Part shown: positions 16,344-24,635 of the stretch, piece by piece
Layout of the letters: each line of letters begins with the position of its first letter
Position numbering within the stretch: the stretch's first letter is position 1
Source of the DNA: UMGS1766 sp963597355
Lineage (GTDB): Bacteria > Bacillota > Clostridia > Oscillospirales > Oscillospiraceae
Direction: 5' to 3'
Assembly (NCBI GenBank): GCA_963597355.1
Contig: CAVBPR010000006.1
Coordinates: 124,001 to 188,000, forward strand
Length of the DNA stretch: 64,000 nt
Program-made: the position numbers and the translations under genes
Notes under the pieces: model-generated
Seen by the model: the letters and a program-made list of their open reading frames with translations, nothing else
Database searches by the model: none
Told to the model about the DNA's origin: nothing

Positions 16344-17561
16344 TTACATCGCAGAGTAAGCGCCGTCCTTGATAACATAGACCTTGGGGTCCTTGTTGAC
16401 CTCGCCGTTGGTGGACCAGTGCATGTTGTCGCCGGTCAAGCCATTCACGGAGAAGCTGGAGTCAGTGAAGACGCTGATCAGGATTTCGCACAGATCGGAG
16501 TAGCTCATGTCGCTCACATCCAGGCCGCCGTTCTTATCAGCATAGAACTGGAGAGCTTCATAGATAGCATACACGCAGTCATAGCCGTCAGCAGCGAACT
16601 GAGTAGCGGTGAAGCCGTTGTTTGCCTCGAACTCATCGCTGAAGTCAGCATCATCGCTGGCTGCGAAAGGAGTCATCAGCATCAGGCCCTCTGCCAGAGA
16701 GGTGTCGAAGCCTTCCACACCCAGGATGCCGTCCATGCCGTCCACGCCGAAGAAGGTGGCGTCAAAGCCCATGGTGTTGGCCTGCTTCAGGATGTTGGAA
16801 GCGGGAGTGTAGTAAATGGGCATGAACACCAGATCTGCACCGCTCTTCTGAGCGTCCTGCAACTGAACGGAGAAGTCAGCGTTGTCATCGCTGGGGAAGG
16901 TGGTCTCGCTGACAATGCTCAGGCCCTTGGACTCAGCCTCGGCCTTGAATGCCTGATAAATACCGGTGGAATATGCATCGGAGTTGTTGTAGATGATGGC
17001 GACCTTCTCGGCAACCTTGTTGTCTGCAATGTAGTCAGCAGCCAGCTTGCCCTGGTTGGGGTCGGTGAAGCACATCTGGAAGACGTTATCCTTGCCCTTG
17101 GTTACATCGGAAGAAGATGCAGAGGGGGTCAGCATAAACATACGGTCGCTGTATGCTTCAGCGGAAACAGCGATGCAGGGGTTGGTGGTAACAGAACCGA
17201 CAATGGCCTGAGCACCCCAGTCCTGAAGCGTGTGGTAAGCGTTGACGCTCTTCTCTGCGTCGCTTTCATCATCCTGGAAGTTGAGTTCGACGCTGAACTG
17301 GCTGCCCAGAGCGTTGATCTCTTCTACTGCGATCTCAGCGCCGCCCTTCACGGACTTGCCGTAGGTAGCAGCTGCGCCGGTGATGGGGCCGATGCCGCCC
17401 AGCTTCAGGGTGCCGGTGAGGCCGCCGTCGGAAGTGCCGGAAGCACTGGAAGCGCTGGTGTCGCTCTTGGCAGCGCTGCTGCCCTGACTGCTGCTGGAGC
17501 CACAAGATGCCAGAGCCAGCACCATGGACAGAGCCATCAGCAATGCGATAAGCTTTTTCAT
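16344..17561 (-). CDS. livK: Branched-chain amino acid ABC transporter substrate-binding lipoprotein
   Basis: The 405-residue protein has a lipoprotein signal peptide with lipobox LASC (Cys20) and a Ser/Ala-rich linker (about 21-48). A type I periplasmic-binding fold follows (GTLKLGGIGPITGAAATYGKSV, then AIVGSVTTNPC). It captures branched-chain or related amino acids outside the membrane. An AAAGGAGG site precedes the start. It is the first gene of the liv operon with a consensus promoter. Confidence 0.94.
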   Translation of the reverse strand: MKKLIALLMALSMVLALASCGSSSSQGSSAAKSDTSASSASGTSDGGLTGTLKLGGIGPITGAAATYGKSVKGGAEIAVEEINALGSQFSVELNFQDDESDAEKSVNAYHTLQDWGAQAIVGSVTTNPCIAVSAEAYSDRMFMLTPSASSSDVTKGKDNVFQMCFTDPNQGKLAADYIADNKVAEKVAIIYNNSDAYSTGIYQAFKAEAESKGLSIVSETTFPSDDNADFSVQLQDAQKSGADLVFMPIYYTPASNILKQANTMGFDATFFGVDGMDGILGVEGFDTSLAEGLMLMTPFAASDDADFSDEFEANNGFTATQFAADGYDCVYAIYEALQFYADKNGGLDVSDMSYSDLCEILISVFTDSSFSVNGLTGDNMHWSTNGEVNKDPKVYVIKDGAYSAM

Positions 17562-17583
17562 TGTTTTTTCCTCCTTTAATATA

Positions 17584-17609
17584 AAAGCAAATCTCGTTGG
17601 ATTTGCTTT
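17584..17609 (-). other. Hairpin in the livK mRNA leader
   Basis: A perfect 10-bp stem AAAGCAAATC/GATTTGCTTT (17584-17593, 17600-17609) ends just before the livK ribosome-binding site, with TTTTATATT following on the minus strand. It could stabilise the mRNA or attenuate. Confidence 0.55.
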
Positions 17610-17665
17610 ACGATCTCATCGAATGGATCTGAAAAAAGTTTCTGATGCCCCGATGCTATATCGAT

Positions 17666-17702
17666 GTTGACAATTATAATGATATCATTAGAAAATGTCA
17701 AC
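17666..17702 (-). promoter_or_regulatory. livK promoter with embedded palindromes
   Basis: On the minus strand TTGACA (17696-17701), a 17-base spacer and TATAAT (17673-17678) form a perfect consensus. The same stretch is bounded by an inverted repeat GTTGACA...TGTCAAC (17666-17702), and its spacer contains the palindrome AATGATATCATT (17678-17689). The rest of the 402-base gap 17562-17963 is AT-rich leader and upstream DNA in which I see no gene. Confidence 0.8.
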
Positions 17703-17914
17703 ACTATAAGACAGGCAATTTTAGACAACATTGCAGGAAATAGAACGCCGAAAATCAAACGATCTGGCAATTTTACCTGTATTTCAATTGAATTTTCAGT
17801 GTCTTTGCACTTCTGTTTGCAAAATATGCATTTCCTTTACTGCAATATTTTGTTTCCCTTGTGTTGATTTTCTACTTTTTTGTCAACTTGACACTTGTGA
17901 TTCTTCCGTCAAAT

Positions 17915-17958
17915 AAAGCGACAACCATGGTCTGTTGCCGGATCATGGTTGTCGCTTT
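17915..17958 (-). terminator. Terminator of the rhomboid-to-HD-GYP operon
   Basis: A 15-bp stem (17915-17929 with 17944-17958, AAAGCGACAACCATG) sits immediately after the stop of the minus-strand gene. Confidence 0.85.
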
Positions 17959-17963
17959 TCGTT

Positions 17964-20498
17964 CTAATTGTTTTCGCTTTCGTCCAGCCGAATTTCTCCT
18001 GCCCGGATCAGTCGTACAAAGAGCGGTGCCAGTTCCGGGTCGAATTCTCTGCCGCAGCCTTTTTCCAGCTGGTCAATTGCGTAATCAATGCTCAGCGCCT
18101 TCCGGTAGGGGCGGTTGGTCGTCATGGCATCAAAGGCATCTGCAACTGCAAGGCACCGGGCAGACAAGGGAATCTCCGTTCCTGCGGCTCCTCTGGGATA
18201 GCCTCGACCATCCCAGCGCTCGTGGTGTCCGACCACCGCCGGAATCAGATAGTCCATCGCCGGCAAATGCCGGATCATATCAATGGAATTATTGACGTGA
18301 CCTTTTATGGTTTCATATTCCGTATCAGTAAGTTTTCCGTTTTTGCCCAGAATGTTCTCCGGAATGCTGATCTTGCCAATATCGTGCAGCAAGCCAGCCT
18401 CGTAGATCATGCGCACCTGTTCATCGTTCATGCCGTATGCAGCCGCCAGAATTGCAGAATACCGGGCCACGTTTCGGCTGTGTTGATAGGTATAATGATC
18501 TTTTGCATCAATCGCCGCTGTCAGCGCCCGAATTGCCGTTTCATTGCGCTGATAGGCCGAGTCTGCACTCCGGCGAATAATGCACAGTGCACGTTCCCGG
18601 GGTGAATGAACCGTCTGTGACTCAACTGCAAAGCGATTGATTCCCTGTTTTCCGTTGGCTTTTGCGTGGTAGGTCGCCAAATCCGCATTTTCCATCAGTT
18701 CCTTGGCTGAGGATGCGGCGAAAGGACTGACGCAAATGCCACAGCTTACGGTAAGCCCCCGCATATGTCTTCTTTCCGGAGTGGAATTAATTTCCGCCAC
18801 GCGGCGGCGAATTTCCTGCGCCAAGAGTTCTGCTGCCCGACCGTCGTAATGGGGCATCAGGACAGCAAACACCTTTCCGCTGCTTCGGAAAATAATGCCG
18901 TTGGTATCCACGCAGCTGCGTAGAATATTTGCTACCTCGACCAAAACGCGATCGCCCTCACTGGCACCGTAAAGCTGATTGTAGAGTTTAAAATCATCCA
19001 AATCAATATACAGCAGCGCCAGAGAGCTGTTGCGGCACAGATCAAACTGCTGTTCAATCTGTTCCACAAAATAGCGGTAGTTGTACACACCGGTCAGGCT
19101 GTCCACCCGGGCTTCCCGGTAAACCTGTTCATAGAGAGCAGCGTTCTTTAATGCAATCGCCGTAATGGAAGAAACCGTAGTCAGAAAGCTCAATTCCGTA
19201 TAAGAAAAATGGACATTTCGATCCTTCCCGGACAAAAGCACAACGCCAACCAAACCTTTTTGATCCCGCAGTGCCACCATACAGCTAAGCCCTATGCGGC
19301 GGAACGTTTCCTTTTCGCTTTGCCACATGGATTGATACAGCGGACTGCTGCGGAATTCATCCATTAACAGATAAGATTCCTGCTCCTGCAAGTAGGTCAG
19401 GCAGGGGCTGTCCATTTCAATTTCCACTCCACCGGAATCCAGGGAGGAGTTACTGCAGCGAGATAGAAAACGGTCCTTCTCCGGCAGGCAGATAATGACC
19501 CGCTCCACCGGAATTTCTGCCTGAATAATTTCTACCAGACGCTCCATGATTTCATTCACGTCTAAGCTCTGGGAGATTCCATTGGAATAGACGCTCAGTC
19601 GTTTGTCCTGTTGCCGTTCTCTCGAAAAAACCTGATTCAGTATGTGCCGCAGCAACAGGTAGATGCCCTGCATCATCAGCGCAACAATGATAGCAACTAC
19701 CATCGTTGCAACATTATCATTTACGCCAAACCAGCGAATAAAGGATTCCTTTACGCCGCCGATGTAATATGCTCCAAACAGCACAAACACTGCCGCCAGA
19801 ATCAGCACCAGCAGCGAACGGGAAATCAGCAGCTTCAAGCTGAACATATGCTTTTTATACAGCGCCCAGGTTAAGAGCACTGCACAGATAATTCCCGAAA
19901 ACTGATCCCACGGAAAGACATTGCCCGGCATAATGGAAATCATGTTGCCCAGGGCAATAATAACGCAGGCGAAGATCAACGCCAGAAGACCAGGCGAGCG
20001 CAGTCCCCGCTCTTTCACCGCTCTGCGAATAATCTGTGCCGTGGACAGCACAATGCTCAGCAGTACAATCAGTGGAATGACAATCAGCAGGGGAACCGAG
20101 CCGTAATGAAAGACCGTCTTTCCTGCTTCTGTAACTTCCGGAAAAGGCGGCTGCAGAAAAATGCCCTGGGTTGTCAGAATTAAGATCACAGCCGTTGCTA
20201 TGGACCAAACGATTTTCAGGAAACTGCCTCGTTCCCGTATGAAATTGCATACGAAGAAAAAGCAGCACAACGCAATTGAGAACAGCGCCAGCAATGACAC
20301 ATAGAACCAAAAACTGACTCCCGGCGGCACCTGCAGCCGCATTAGTACTGAGGCTCCAGACCAGACGGTCAGCACCCCCAGGAAGACAATAAAGGTGCGC
20401 ACCTCGCGGTTTTTCTTGGCCGCCATAAAGGTTATGAACAGCAAGAAGAAACAGCAAAATGCAAGGATATTAATGGACAGGAATTGAACCTTCGCCAC
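17964..20498 (-). CDS. Membrane GAF / degenerate GGDEF / HD-GYP phosphodiesterase
   Basis: The 844-residue protein starts with about eight membrane segments (1-290) resembling the 7TM sensor region of some histidine kinases. A GAF domain (about 305-455) and a GGDEF fold (about 465-620) follow. The GGDEF signature has decayed to SGKVF (540-544), so cyclase activity is unlikely. The C-terminal HD-GYP (about 655-835) keeps H705-D706 and HHERWDGRGYP (758-768), so it should hydrolyse c-di-GMP. The degenerate domain may serve as a GTP sensor, as in other composite phosphodiesterases. It is the last gene after GH3, 40 bases apart, with a GGAGGTG site. Confidence 0.9.
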   Translation of the reverse strand: MAKVQFLSINILAFCCFFLLFITFMAAKKNREVRTFIVFLGVLTVWSGASVLMRLQVPPGVSFWFYVSLLALFSIALCCFFFVCNFIRERGSFLKIVWSIATAVILILTTQGIFLQPPFPEVTEAGKTVFHYGSVPLLIVIPLIVLLSIVLSTAQIIRRAVKERGLRSPGLLALIFACVIIALGNMISIMPGNVFPWDQFSGIICAVLLTWALYKKHMFSLKLLISRSLLVLILAAVFVLFGAYYIGGVKESFIRWFGVNDNVATMVVAIIVALMMQGIYLLLRHILNQVFSRERQQDKRLSVYSNGISQSLDVNEIMERLVEIIQAEIPVERVIICLPEKDRFLSRCSNSSLDSGGVEIEMDSPCLTYLQEQESYLLMDEFRSSPLYQSMWQSEKETFRRIGLSCMVALRDQKGLVGVVLLSGKDRNVHFSYTELSFLTTVSSITAIALKNAALYEQVYREARVDSLTGVYNYRYFVEQIEQQFDLCRNSSLALLYIDLDDFKLYNQLYGASEGDRVLVEVANILRSCVDTNGIIFRSSGKVFAVLMPHYDGRAAELLAQEIRRRVAEINSTPERRHMRGLTVSCGICVSPFAASSAKELMENADLATYHAKANGKQGINRFAVESQTVHSPRERALCIIRRSADSAYQRNETAIRALTAAIDAKDHYTYQHSRNVARYSAILAAAYGMNDEQVRMIYEAGLLHDIGKISIPENILGKNGKLTDTEYETIKGHVNNSIDMIRHLPAMDYLIPAVVGHHERWDGRGYPRGAAGTEIPLSARCLAVADAFDAMTTNRPYRKALSIDYAIDQLEKGCGREFDPELAPLFVRLIRAGEIRLDESENN

Positions 20499-20537
20499 CT
20501 GGTCTTCACCTCCTTTTTATTCGAACTTCTCTATAAC

Positions 20538-22124
20538 TCAGCAGCGAAATTGCTTCTGAAACTCCAACAGCTCATTTACATCCAGCGAACTGGGATTGAT
20601 CCGCAAAATCGTTCTCCCCCGCTGCTGTTGGAACGCGGCAATCACTCCGTATTTCAAAATATCAATCTGCAGCGGCTCAATGGAAAGCAACTTTTTCAAA
20701 TCTGCGTAGTCGCTGTCAAAATAGCGAAAATACGCCGACAGATGATCCGTCAGCACCTGTTTGGATGCTGCCGCCATTTGCTGTTCCGACGGCGGAATCT
20801 CTACAAACATATGTAAAAACGGCCGATTTTGCGCGTCATACTCTTTTCGCGCAAACCAGGCTGAAACAGGGAGCTTCGACAGCTGAATCACCTGCTGCAC
20901 AGAGGCCTCCGTAATGCGGGTAAACCCTGCAATATCAATCACACTTGGAATGCGATCCTGAAAGTAAAACCGCGGAAGCTCATTTTGTCCCGCTGAAACG
21001 CACCGATAGACATCGCCAATGCGGTAGCGCATGAATGCGCCGCCGTGAAACACGCTGATGACCAGCTCATACTGTTGCCCTGCTGTCACTTCATCCATCA
21101 GGCAGGTACGCGGTTTGTATTCCGGATCTGCAAGACTGCGAAGCATTTCTGCCTCCGGGATAAATTCATAAAAGCAGGCATTTGGGAAAAAGACCATACC
21201 GTTGCGGTTCCAATCTTCTGCCGCGATGCAGGTGCTTTCCGTTCCCGCCGCAATTTCAATGGGAGAAACGCCCCACGCTTCGGTCAGTGCTTCTCGGTAG
21301 CAACGGGAATCCGGGCCGGTATATACAAATCCTTTGATGCGAAACAGATCCTTTGGCTGTAGGCCGCGTCCGTCTCTGCGGCAGAAATACTTTCCCTTTA
21401 CGTAGCGGGCCGCTATCACCGGACTGACCTTTCGCGCAACGCTTCCCCCGCCTCCCATGCCGGAAAACCGTTCGGTAATAAAATTCGCCACGGCACCCAT
21501 GCCAAAGAAATAGTCGATTCCGCCGGTTAACCCCTGGGAAAATCCGTTTTTGATGCGCTGAGAAAAGCTTGCAGATACCGATTGTTTATCGTTGGGAAGC
21601 CAGTCAAAGTGGATGTCCTCCCCCAGCAATGACGGCATCAGGCCGGTAGCATAGGGAAGCGGAGCTCCTCCATACAACACCCGATCGCCTTTATGCACAG
21701 AAAACTGACCTTTTTCACGACTGGTGCACAGCATCGTCAATGTACAAAGATTATGCCGGTAGGTATCCAGCATTTCTCTTGTATAGGGTGCCACCTTTGT
21801 CGGGCGCAATCCACCCTCCCAGGTTGTCTGAATCCAGATCACCGGCTGACCGGGCAGCAACTCCGCCCGTTTCGGCAGAAGAGCATCTGCATAATCCGTA
21901 TAACTGGTCAGGGGAAGCATTTCCCGCAGCTGCTCAAAATTTTCCGGTTTTTTTCCGTTTAAGAGGCGCTGACCCAACCCGCAATCACACCAGCAGGCCA
22001 ATTGCTCCTGCAGCAGACGATGCTGCATAAACATGTAATTTTCCAGTGAAAGATCCAAATATCCGCAGTACTCCCCCCAGAGCTGGGCACGGGGCAATTT
22101 TCTCAATTTCTTCTCAAATTGCAA
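20538..22124 (-). CDS. GH3 family acyl-acid amido synthetase-like protein
   Basis: The 528-residue protein has the layout of the GH3 branch of the ANL adenylating superfamily. An N-terminal helical region comes first, then an adenylate-binding block (WGVSPIEIAAGTEST). A later core reads GGAFMRYRIGDVYRC and is followed by a small mobile domain. Plant members join acyl acids to amino acids via an acyl-adenylate; bacterial members are widespread but poorly characterised, so the product here is unknown. The likely start is TTG at 22124 with a GGAAG site, 6 bases after the ICMT-like stop. It is flanked by membrane-protein genes in an apparent operon. Confidence 0.85.
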   Translation of the reverse strand: MQFEKKLRKLPRAQLWGEYCGYLDLSLENYMFMQHRLLQEQLACWCDCGLGQRLLNGKKPENFEQLREMLPLTSYTDYADALLPKRAELLPGQPVIWIQTTWEGGLRPTKVAPYTREMLDTYRHNLCTLTMLCTSREKGQFSVHKGDRVLYGGAPLPYATGLMPSLLGEDIHFDWLPNDKQSVSASFSQRIKNGFSQGLTGGIDYFFGMGAVANFITERFSGMGGGGSVARKVSPVIAARYVKGKYFCRRDGRGLQPKDLFRIKGFVYTGPDSRCYREALTEAWGVSPIEIAAGTESTCIAAEDWNRNGMVFFPNACFYEFIPEAEMLRSLADPEYKPRTCLMDEVTAGQQYELVISVFHGGAFMRYRIGDVYRCVSAGQNELPRFYFQDRIPSVIDIAGFTRITEASVQQVIQLSKLPVSAWFARKEYDAQNRPFLHMFVEIPPSEQQMAAASKQVLTDHLSAYFRYFDSDYADLKKLLSIEPLQIDILKYGVIAAFQQQRGRTILRINPSSLDVNELLEFQKQFRC

Positions 22125-22130
22125 TGGGGG

Positions 22131-22700
22131 TCACTTCCTTCTATTCAGGCAATTCACCGCACTGCGGCGGTTTGGAATAAGAAATGGCACTTCCGACTGG
22201 TATTCCGCATACCCTTCTATGCGCTGGATAAAAACAACTTGATCTTCAAACGCCGCCAGCAGTATATCCAGCAGTGCATAAACTGCGCCCGCAAGCGGGT
22301 TCAGCCCTGCACCCAGCCACAAAAACAGCATGAAAAAGCAAAAGAACAACACACCCGGATGTCGGCACAGGGCATACACGCCTTTCGCGCATACCGCCCG
22401 CTGCTCTCCCGGCTCTCCATAGGACGCTTGACGGGGCAACGAAAAAAACAACGCGTCCAGTTCCAGCCACAGTGCTCCTGCCGCCAGCACCAGACAGGCC
22501 AATTGAACAGGAACAAAGGAGACCACTGTTTCAAAAAAATGAAGCTGTCCCGCCAGAGAGATAACCAGCAAAGCGCAGGAAAGCGGAAACAATCCTTTTC
22601 CAAATGCTTTTTTCCACCATGTATCGTTGCAGTCACTAATGAAGAAAAGCAAAAAGCTCAGAACACCAAGTCCAAATAAAACGCCCTGCAGTGTACTCAC
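22131..22700 (-). CDS. ICMT-like membrane methyltransferase family protein
   Basis: The 189-residue protein has about five membrane segments. Its C-terminal block, GVYALCRHPGVLFF then EDQVVFIQRIEGYAEYQSEVPFLIPN, is the hallmark of isoprenylcysteine carboxyl methyltransferase/PEMT-like membrane enzymes that use S-adenosylmethionine. The bacterial substrate is not known; bacteria lack prenylated CaaX proteins, so a lipid or carboxylate is more likely. It lies between rhomboid and GH3 genes with very short spacing. Confidence 0.8.
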   Translation of the reverse strand: MSTLQGVLFGLGVLSFLLFFISDCNDTWWKKAFGKGLFPLSCALLVISLAGQLHFFETVVSFVPVQLACLVLAAGALWLELDALFFSLPRQASYGEPGEQRAVCAKGVYALCRHPGVLFFCFFMLFLWLGAGLNPLAGAVYALLDILLAAFEDQVVFIQRIEGYAEYQSEVPFLIPNRRSAVNCLNRRK

Positions 22701-22719
22701 CTCTATCCCCTACGTTGTA

Positions 22720-23286
22720 TTACCGTCGGCCTTTTCGCATCGCCAGCCCATAAACCAATCCCAGCGCACCGCCGATAATATGCGTTAATTGGGAAACATT
22801 ATCGGAAAGGAAAATGGCATCGTGAATTTCCTGTCCCAGATAAAGCGCCGTTACCGCCAGGAATGTCAAGGGAATTCGACCCCGTTGATAGCTGACCATA
22901 GAGGCAAGGATAATCATCATAAATACTACACCGCTTGCACCCAGCAACGCAGTGTTGGGGAAGAAAAACATATCCACAAGTCCGGTCACAATCGCCGTTA
23001 CTGCGATCATACCCAACAAGCGGTCGCTGCCATAAAACTCTTCCACAATCGGCCCCAACAACAGAAACAGCATCATATTGCTGATGTAGTGACTCATCCC
23101 GGAATGACCCAACACATGCCCGAACAGGCGCACATAGGTAAGCGGATCTGCCCAGGAAGCAGCATATACGCAAAACAGCTTCTGCGTAGTAACACCGTTT
23201 GTCACATAGCCCAGTCCCAAAACCAACAAAGACAGCAACGCAAACGACAGGGTGACCGGCGCATTATAGTCAAACTTACGAAGCAA
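22720..23286 (-). CDS. Rhomboid family intramembrane serine protease
   Basis: The 188-residue protein has six membrane segments. The rhomboid elements are HSGMSHYISNMM (oxyanion-side His and Asn, about 61-72), the nucleophile S118 in LGASGVVF and the dyad H169 in THIIGGALG. It should cleave membrane-embedded substrates. It is the first gene of the minus-strand set rhomboid, ICMT-like, GH3, HD-GYP. Confidence 0.92.
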   Translation of the reverse strand: MLRKFDYNAPVTLSFALLSLLVLGLGYVTNGVTTQKLFCVYAASWADPLTYVRLFGHVLGHSGMSHYISNMMLFLLLGPIVEEFYGSDRLLGMIAVTAIVTGLVDMFFFPNTALLGASGVVFMMIILASMVSYQRGRIPLTFLAVTALYLGQEIHDAIFLSDNVSQLTHIIGGALGLVYGLAMRKGRR

Positions 23287-23447
23287 ACCGTTTCCCCCTT
23301 ATATAAGCCAAAATCTACAACCGATTATATCATAACCAACCTTGCTTGAAAAGAGGAGAGAAGTGTGCTACATTGATTTATATCACAGTTTTTTCAAAAA
23401 ACAAGAGGGTTAAAAGTTAGTTAAAATCATTTTGAAGGGAGTCATCT

Positions 23448-24107
23448 ATGGAACGCTCTGAATTGCTTCACCACGTCGACCACACACTGCTTCGTCCCGA
23501 TGCCACATGGGCAGAAATACAACAACTTTGCGACGAAGCACTGGCCTATCACACCGCCTGTGTCTGTGTTCCCCCCGCTTACGTCAGCCGCTGTGCCAAT
23601 TATCTTCGCGGCCGTATCCCCATTTGTACGGTAATCGGTTTTCCCAACGGGTACAACACGACAAACGCAAAGGCTTTTGAGGCCGCAGAAGCTGCCGACA
23701 ACGGAGCGGACGAACTGGATGTGGTAGTCAATTTAGGTTGGGTCAAAGAAGGTCAGTGGGGGCTTGTCATGAGTGAAATCCAGACCGTAAAGCGCGCCTG
23801 TCCCGGCAAGACCGTCAAAATGATTATCGAAACCTGTCTGCTTACAGAGGAAGAAAAACTCCGTCTGTGCAAAACAGCTACTTTGGGCAAAATCGATTAC
23901 ATCAAAACATCCACCGGTTTTTCTGCCGGTGGAGCCACTGTGGAAGACGTAACTTTGCTGACTGCAAACGTCGGCCCGAATGTGAAAGTAAAAGCCTCCG
24001 GCGGAATTTCCACGCTGGAGGATGCAGAACAGTTCCTTGCCCTCGGTGCAGACCGCCTTGGAAGCAGCAAGCTTGTCCGTCTTGTTATGGAAGAACAATC
24101 TGTATAA
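23448..24107 (+). CDS. deoC: Deoxyribose-phosphate aldolase
   Basis: The 219-residue TIM barrel has DHTLLRPDAT, ELDVVVNLG (D91), the Schiff-base Lys K153 in YIKTSTGF and the second Lys K182 in VKASGGI. It splits 2-deoxyribose-5-phosphate into glyceraldehyde-3-phosphate and acetaldehyde in nucleoside salvage. Length is standard and the site GAAGGGAG precedes the start. No other deo genes are adjacent. Confidence 0.97.
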   Translation: MERSELLHHVDHTLLRPDATWAEIQQLCDEALAYHTACVCVPPAYVSRCANYLRGRIPICTVIGFPNGYNTTNAKAFEAAEAADNGADELDVVVNLGWVKEGQWGLVMSEIQTVKRACPGKTVKMIIETCLLTEEEKLRLCKTATLGKIDYIKTSTGFSAGGATVEDVTLLTANVGPNVKVKASGGISTLEDAEQFLALGADRLGSSKLVRLVMEEQSV

Positions 24108-24121
24108 CATCAACTCAGCAG

Positions 24122-24160
24122 AAAACGAGCCAATCAGGATTCTCCTGATTGGCTCGTTTC
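24122..24160. terminator. Terminator after deoC
   Basis: AAACGAGCCAATCAGGA pairs with TCCTGATTGGCTCGTTT across a very short loop. The stem overlaps the last codons of the convergent minus-strand gene that ends at 24134. Confidence 0.85.
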
Positions 24161-24544
24161 GTGTTTGATAAGCTGGGCAAATGCACTGGGCTTTTCAATT
24201 TTTCGAATCAAATAATACCCCATTGTTCCCCCTGCATAACAAAGCAAATCGTATGGATCCGTCACGGAATCCGGCTTTATCAGCGGAATAATAAATTCCC
24301 ATACAAAAGCCGCAGACAATCCAATCAACATAATGAGCCAGAATTTTTTCAATTCACAACCAATCTGTCTTAAGATTATGCCGGTCAGCGCAAGAACAAA
24401 GATCGGTGCCAGCAGGTCATTCAGATAGCATCGAAAAAAATATCCCAATAGTCCTGCACATTGTTTTTTCAGTATAACATTGTTTATGCAATACACAAGC
24501 AGACTAAACCCGCAGCACAGAACGTCTTTTTTGTTTTTTCGCAT
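24134..24544 (-). CDS. VanZ-like membrane protein
   Basis: The 136-residue protein has about four membrane segments with the pattern LNDLLAPIFVLAL...WEFIIPLIKPDSVTDPYDLLCYAGG...Y. The DP-x-D-x2-CY-x-G core is typical of VanZ-like proteins, whose function is unclear apart from a teicoplanin-resistance link. It is the last gene of an AT-rich minus-strand set. Its start codon lies 7 bases after the micropeptide stop and has a weak ribosome-binding site. Its 3' end is built into the deoC terminator. Confidence 0.7.
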   Translation of the reverse strand: MRKNKKDVLCCGFSLLVYCINNVILKKQCAGLLGYFFRCYLNDLLAPIFVLALTGIILRQIGCELKKFWLIMLIGLSAAFVWEFIIPLIKPDSVTDPYDLLCYAGGTMGYYLIRKIEKPSAFAQLIKHETSQSGES

Positions 24545-24551
24545 CTATATT

Positions 24552-24635
24552 TCAAAAAAATCCTGTTATGAATACAATTGCAACAACCGCCAGTACAGCA
24601 GCCACAATTAATGCGACTTTCTTCATTCCCTTCAT
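24552..24635 (-). CDS. 27-residue single-span membrane peptide
   Basis: The reading frame translates to MKGMKKVALIVAAVLAVVAI followed by VFITGFF. It has a basic N-terminus and one hydrophobic helix, with no other residues to speak of. Its ATG overlaps the stop of the upstream DUF4230 gene as ATGA, which implies translational coupling, and the next gene follows directly. Conservation of this frame in relatives would decide whether it is real; no homologue is recognised. Confidence 0.55.
   Translation of the reverse strand: MKGMKKVALIVAAVLAVVAIVFITGFF

Noticed and set aside
14180..17579. Long plus-strand frames opposite livM, livH and livK
   Set aside because: They mirror well-supported transporter genes and contain no family signature.
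23365..23390. CRP-like dyad TGTG...TCACA before deoC
   Set aside because: The spacing between arms is wrong for a CRP box and no CRP evidence exists here.
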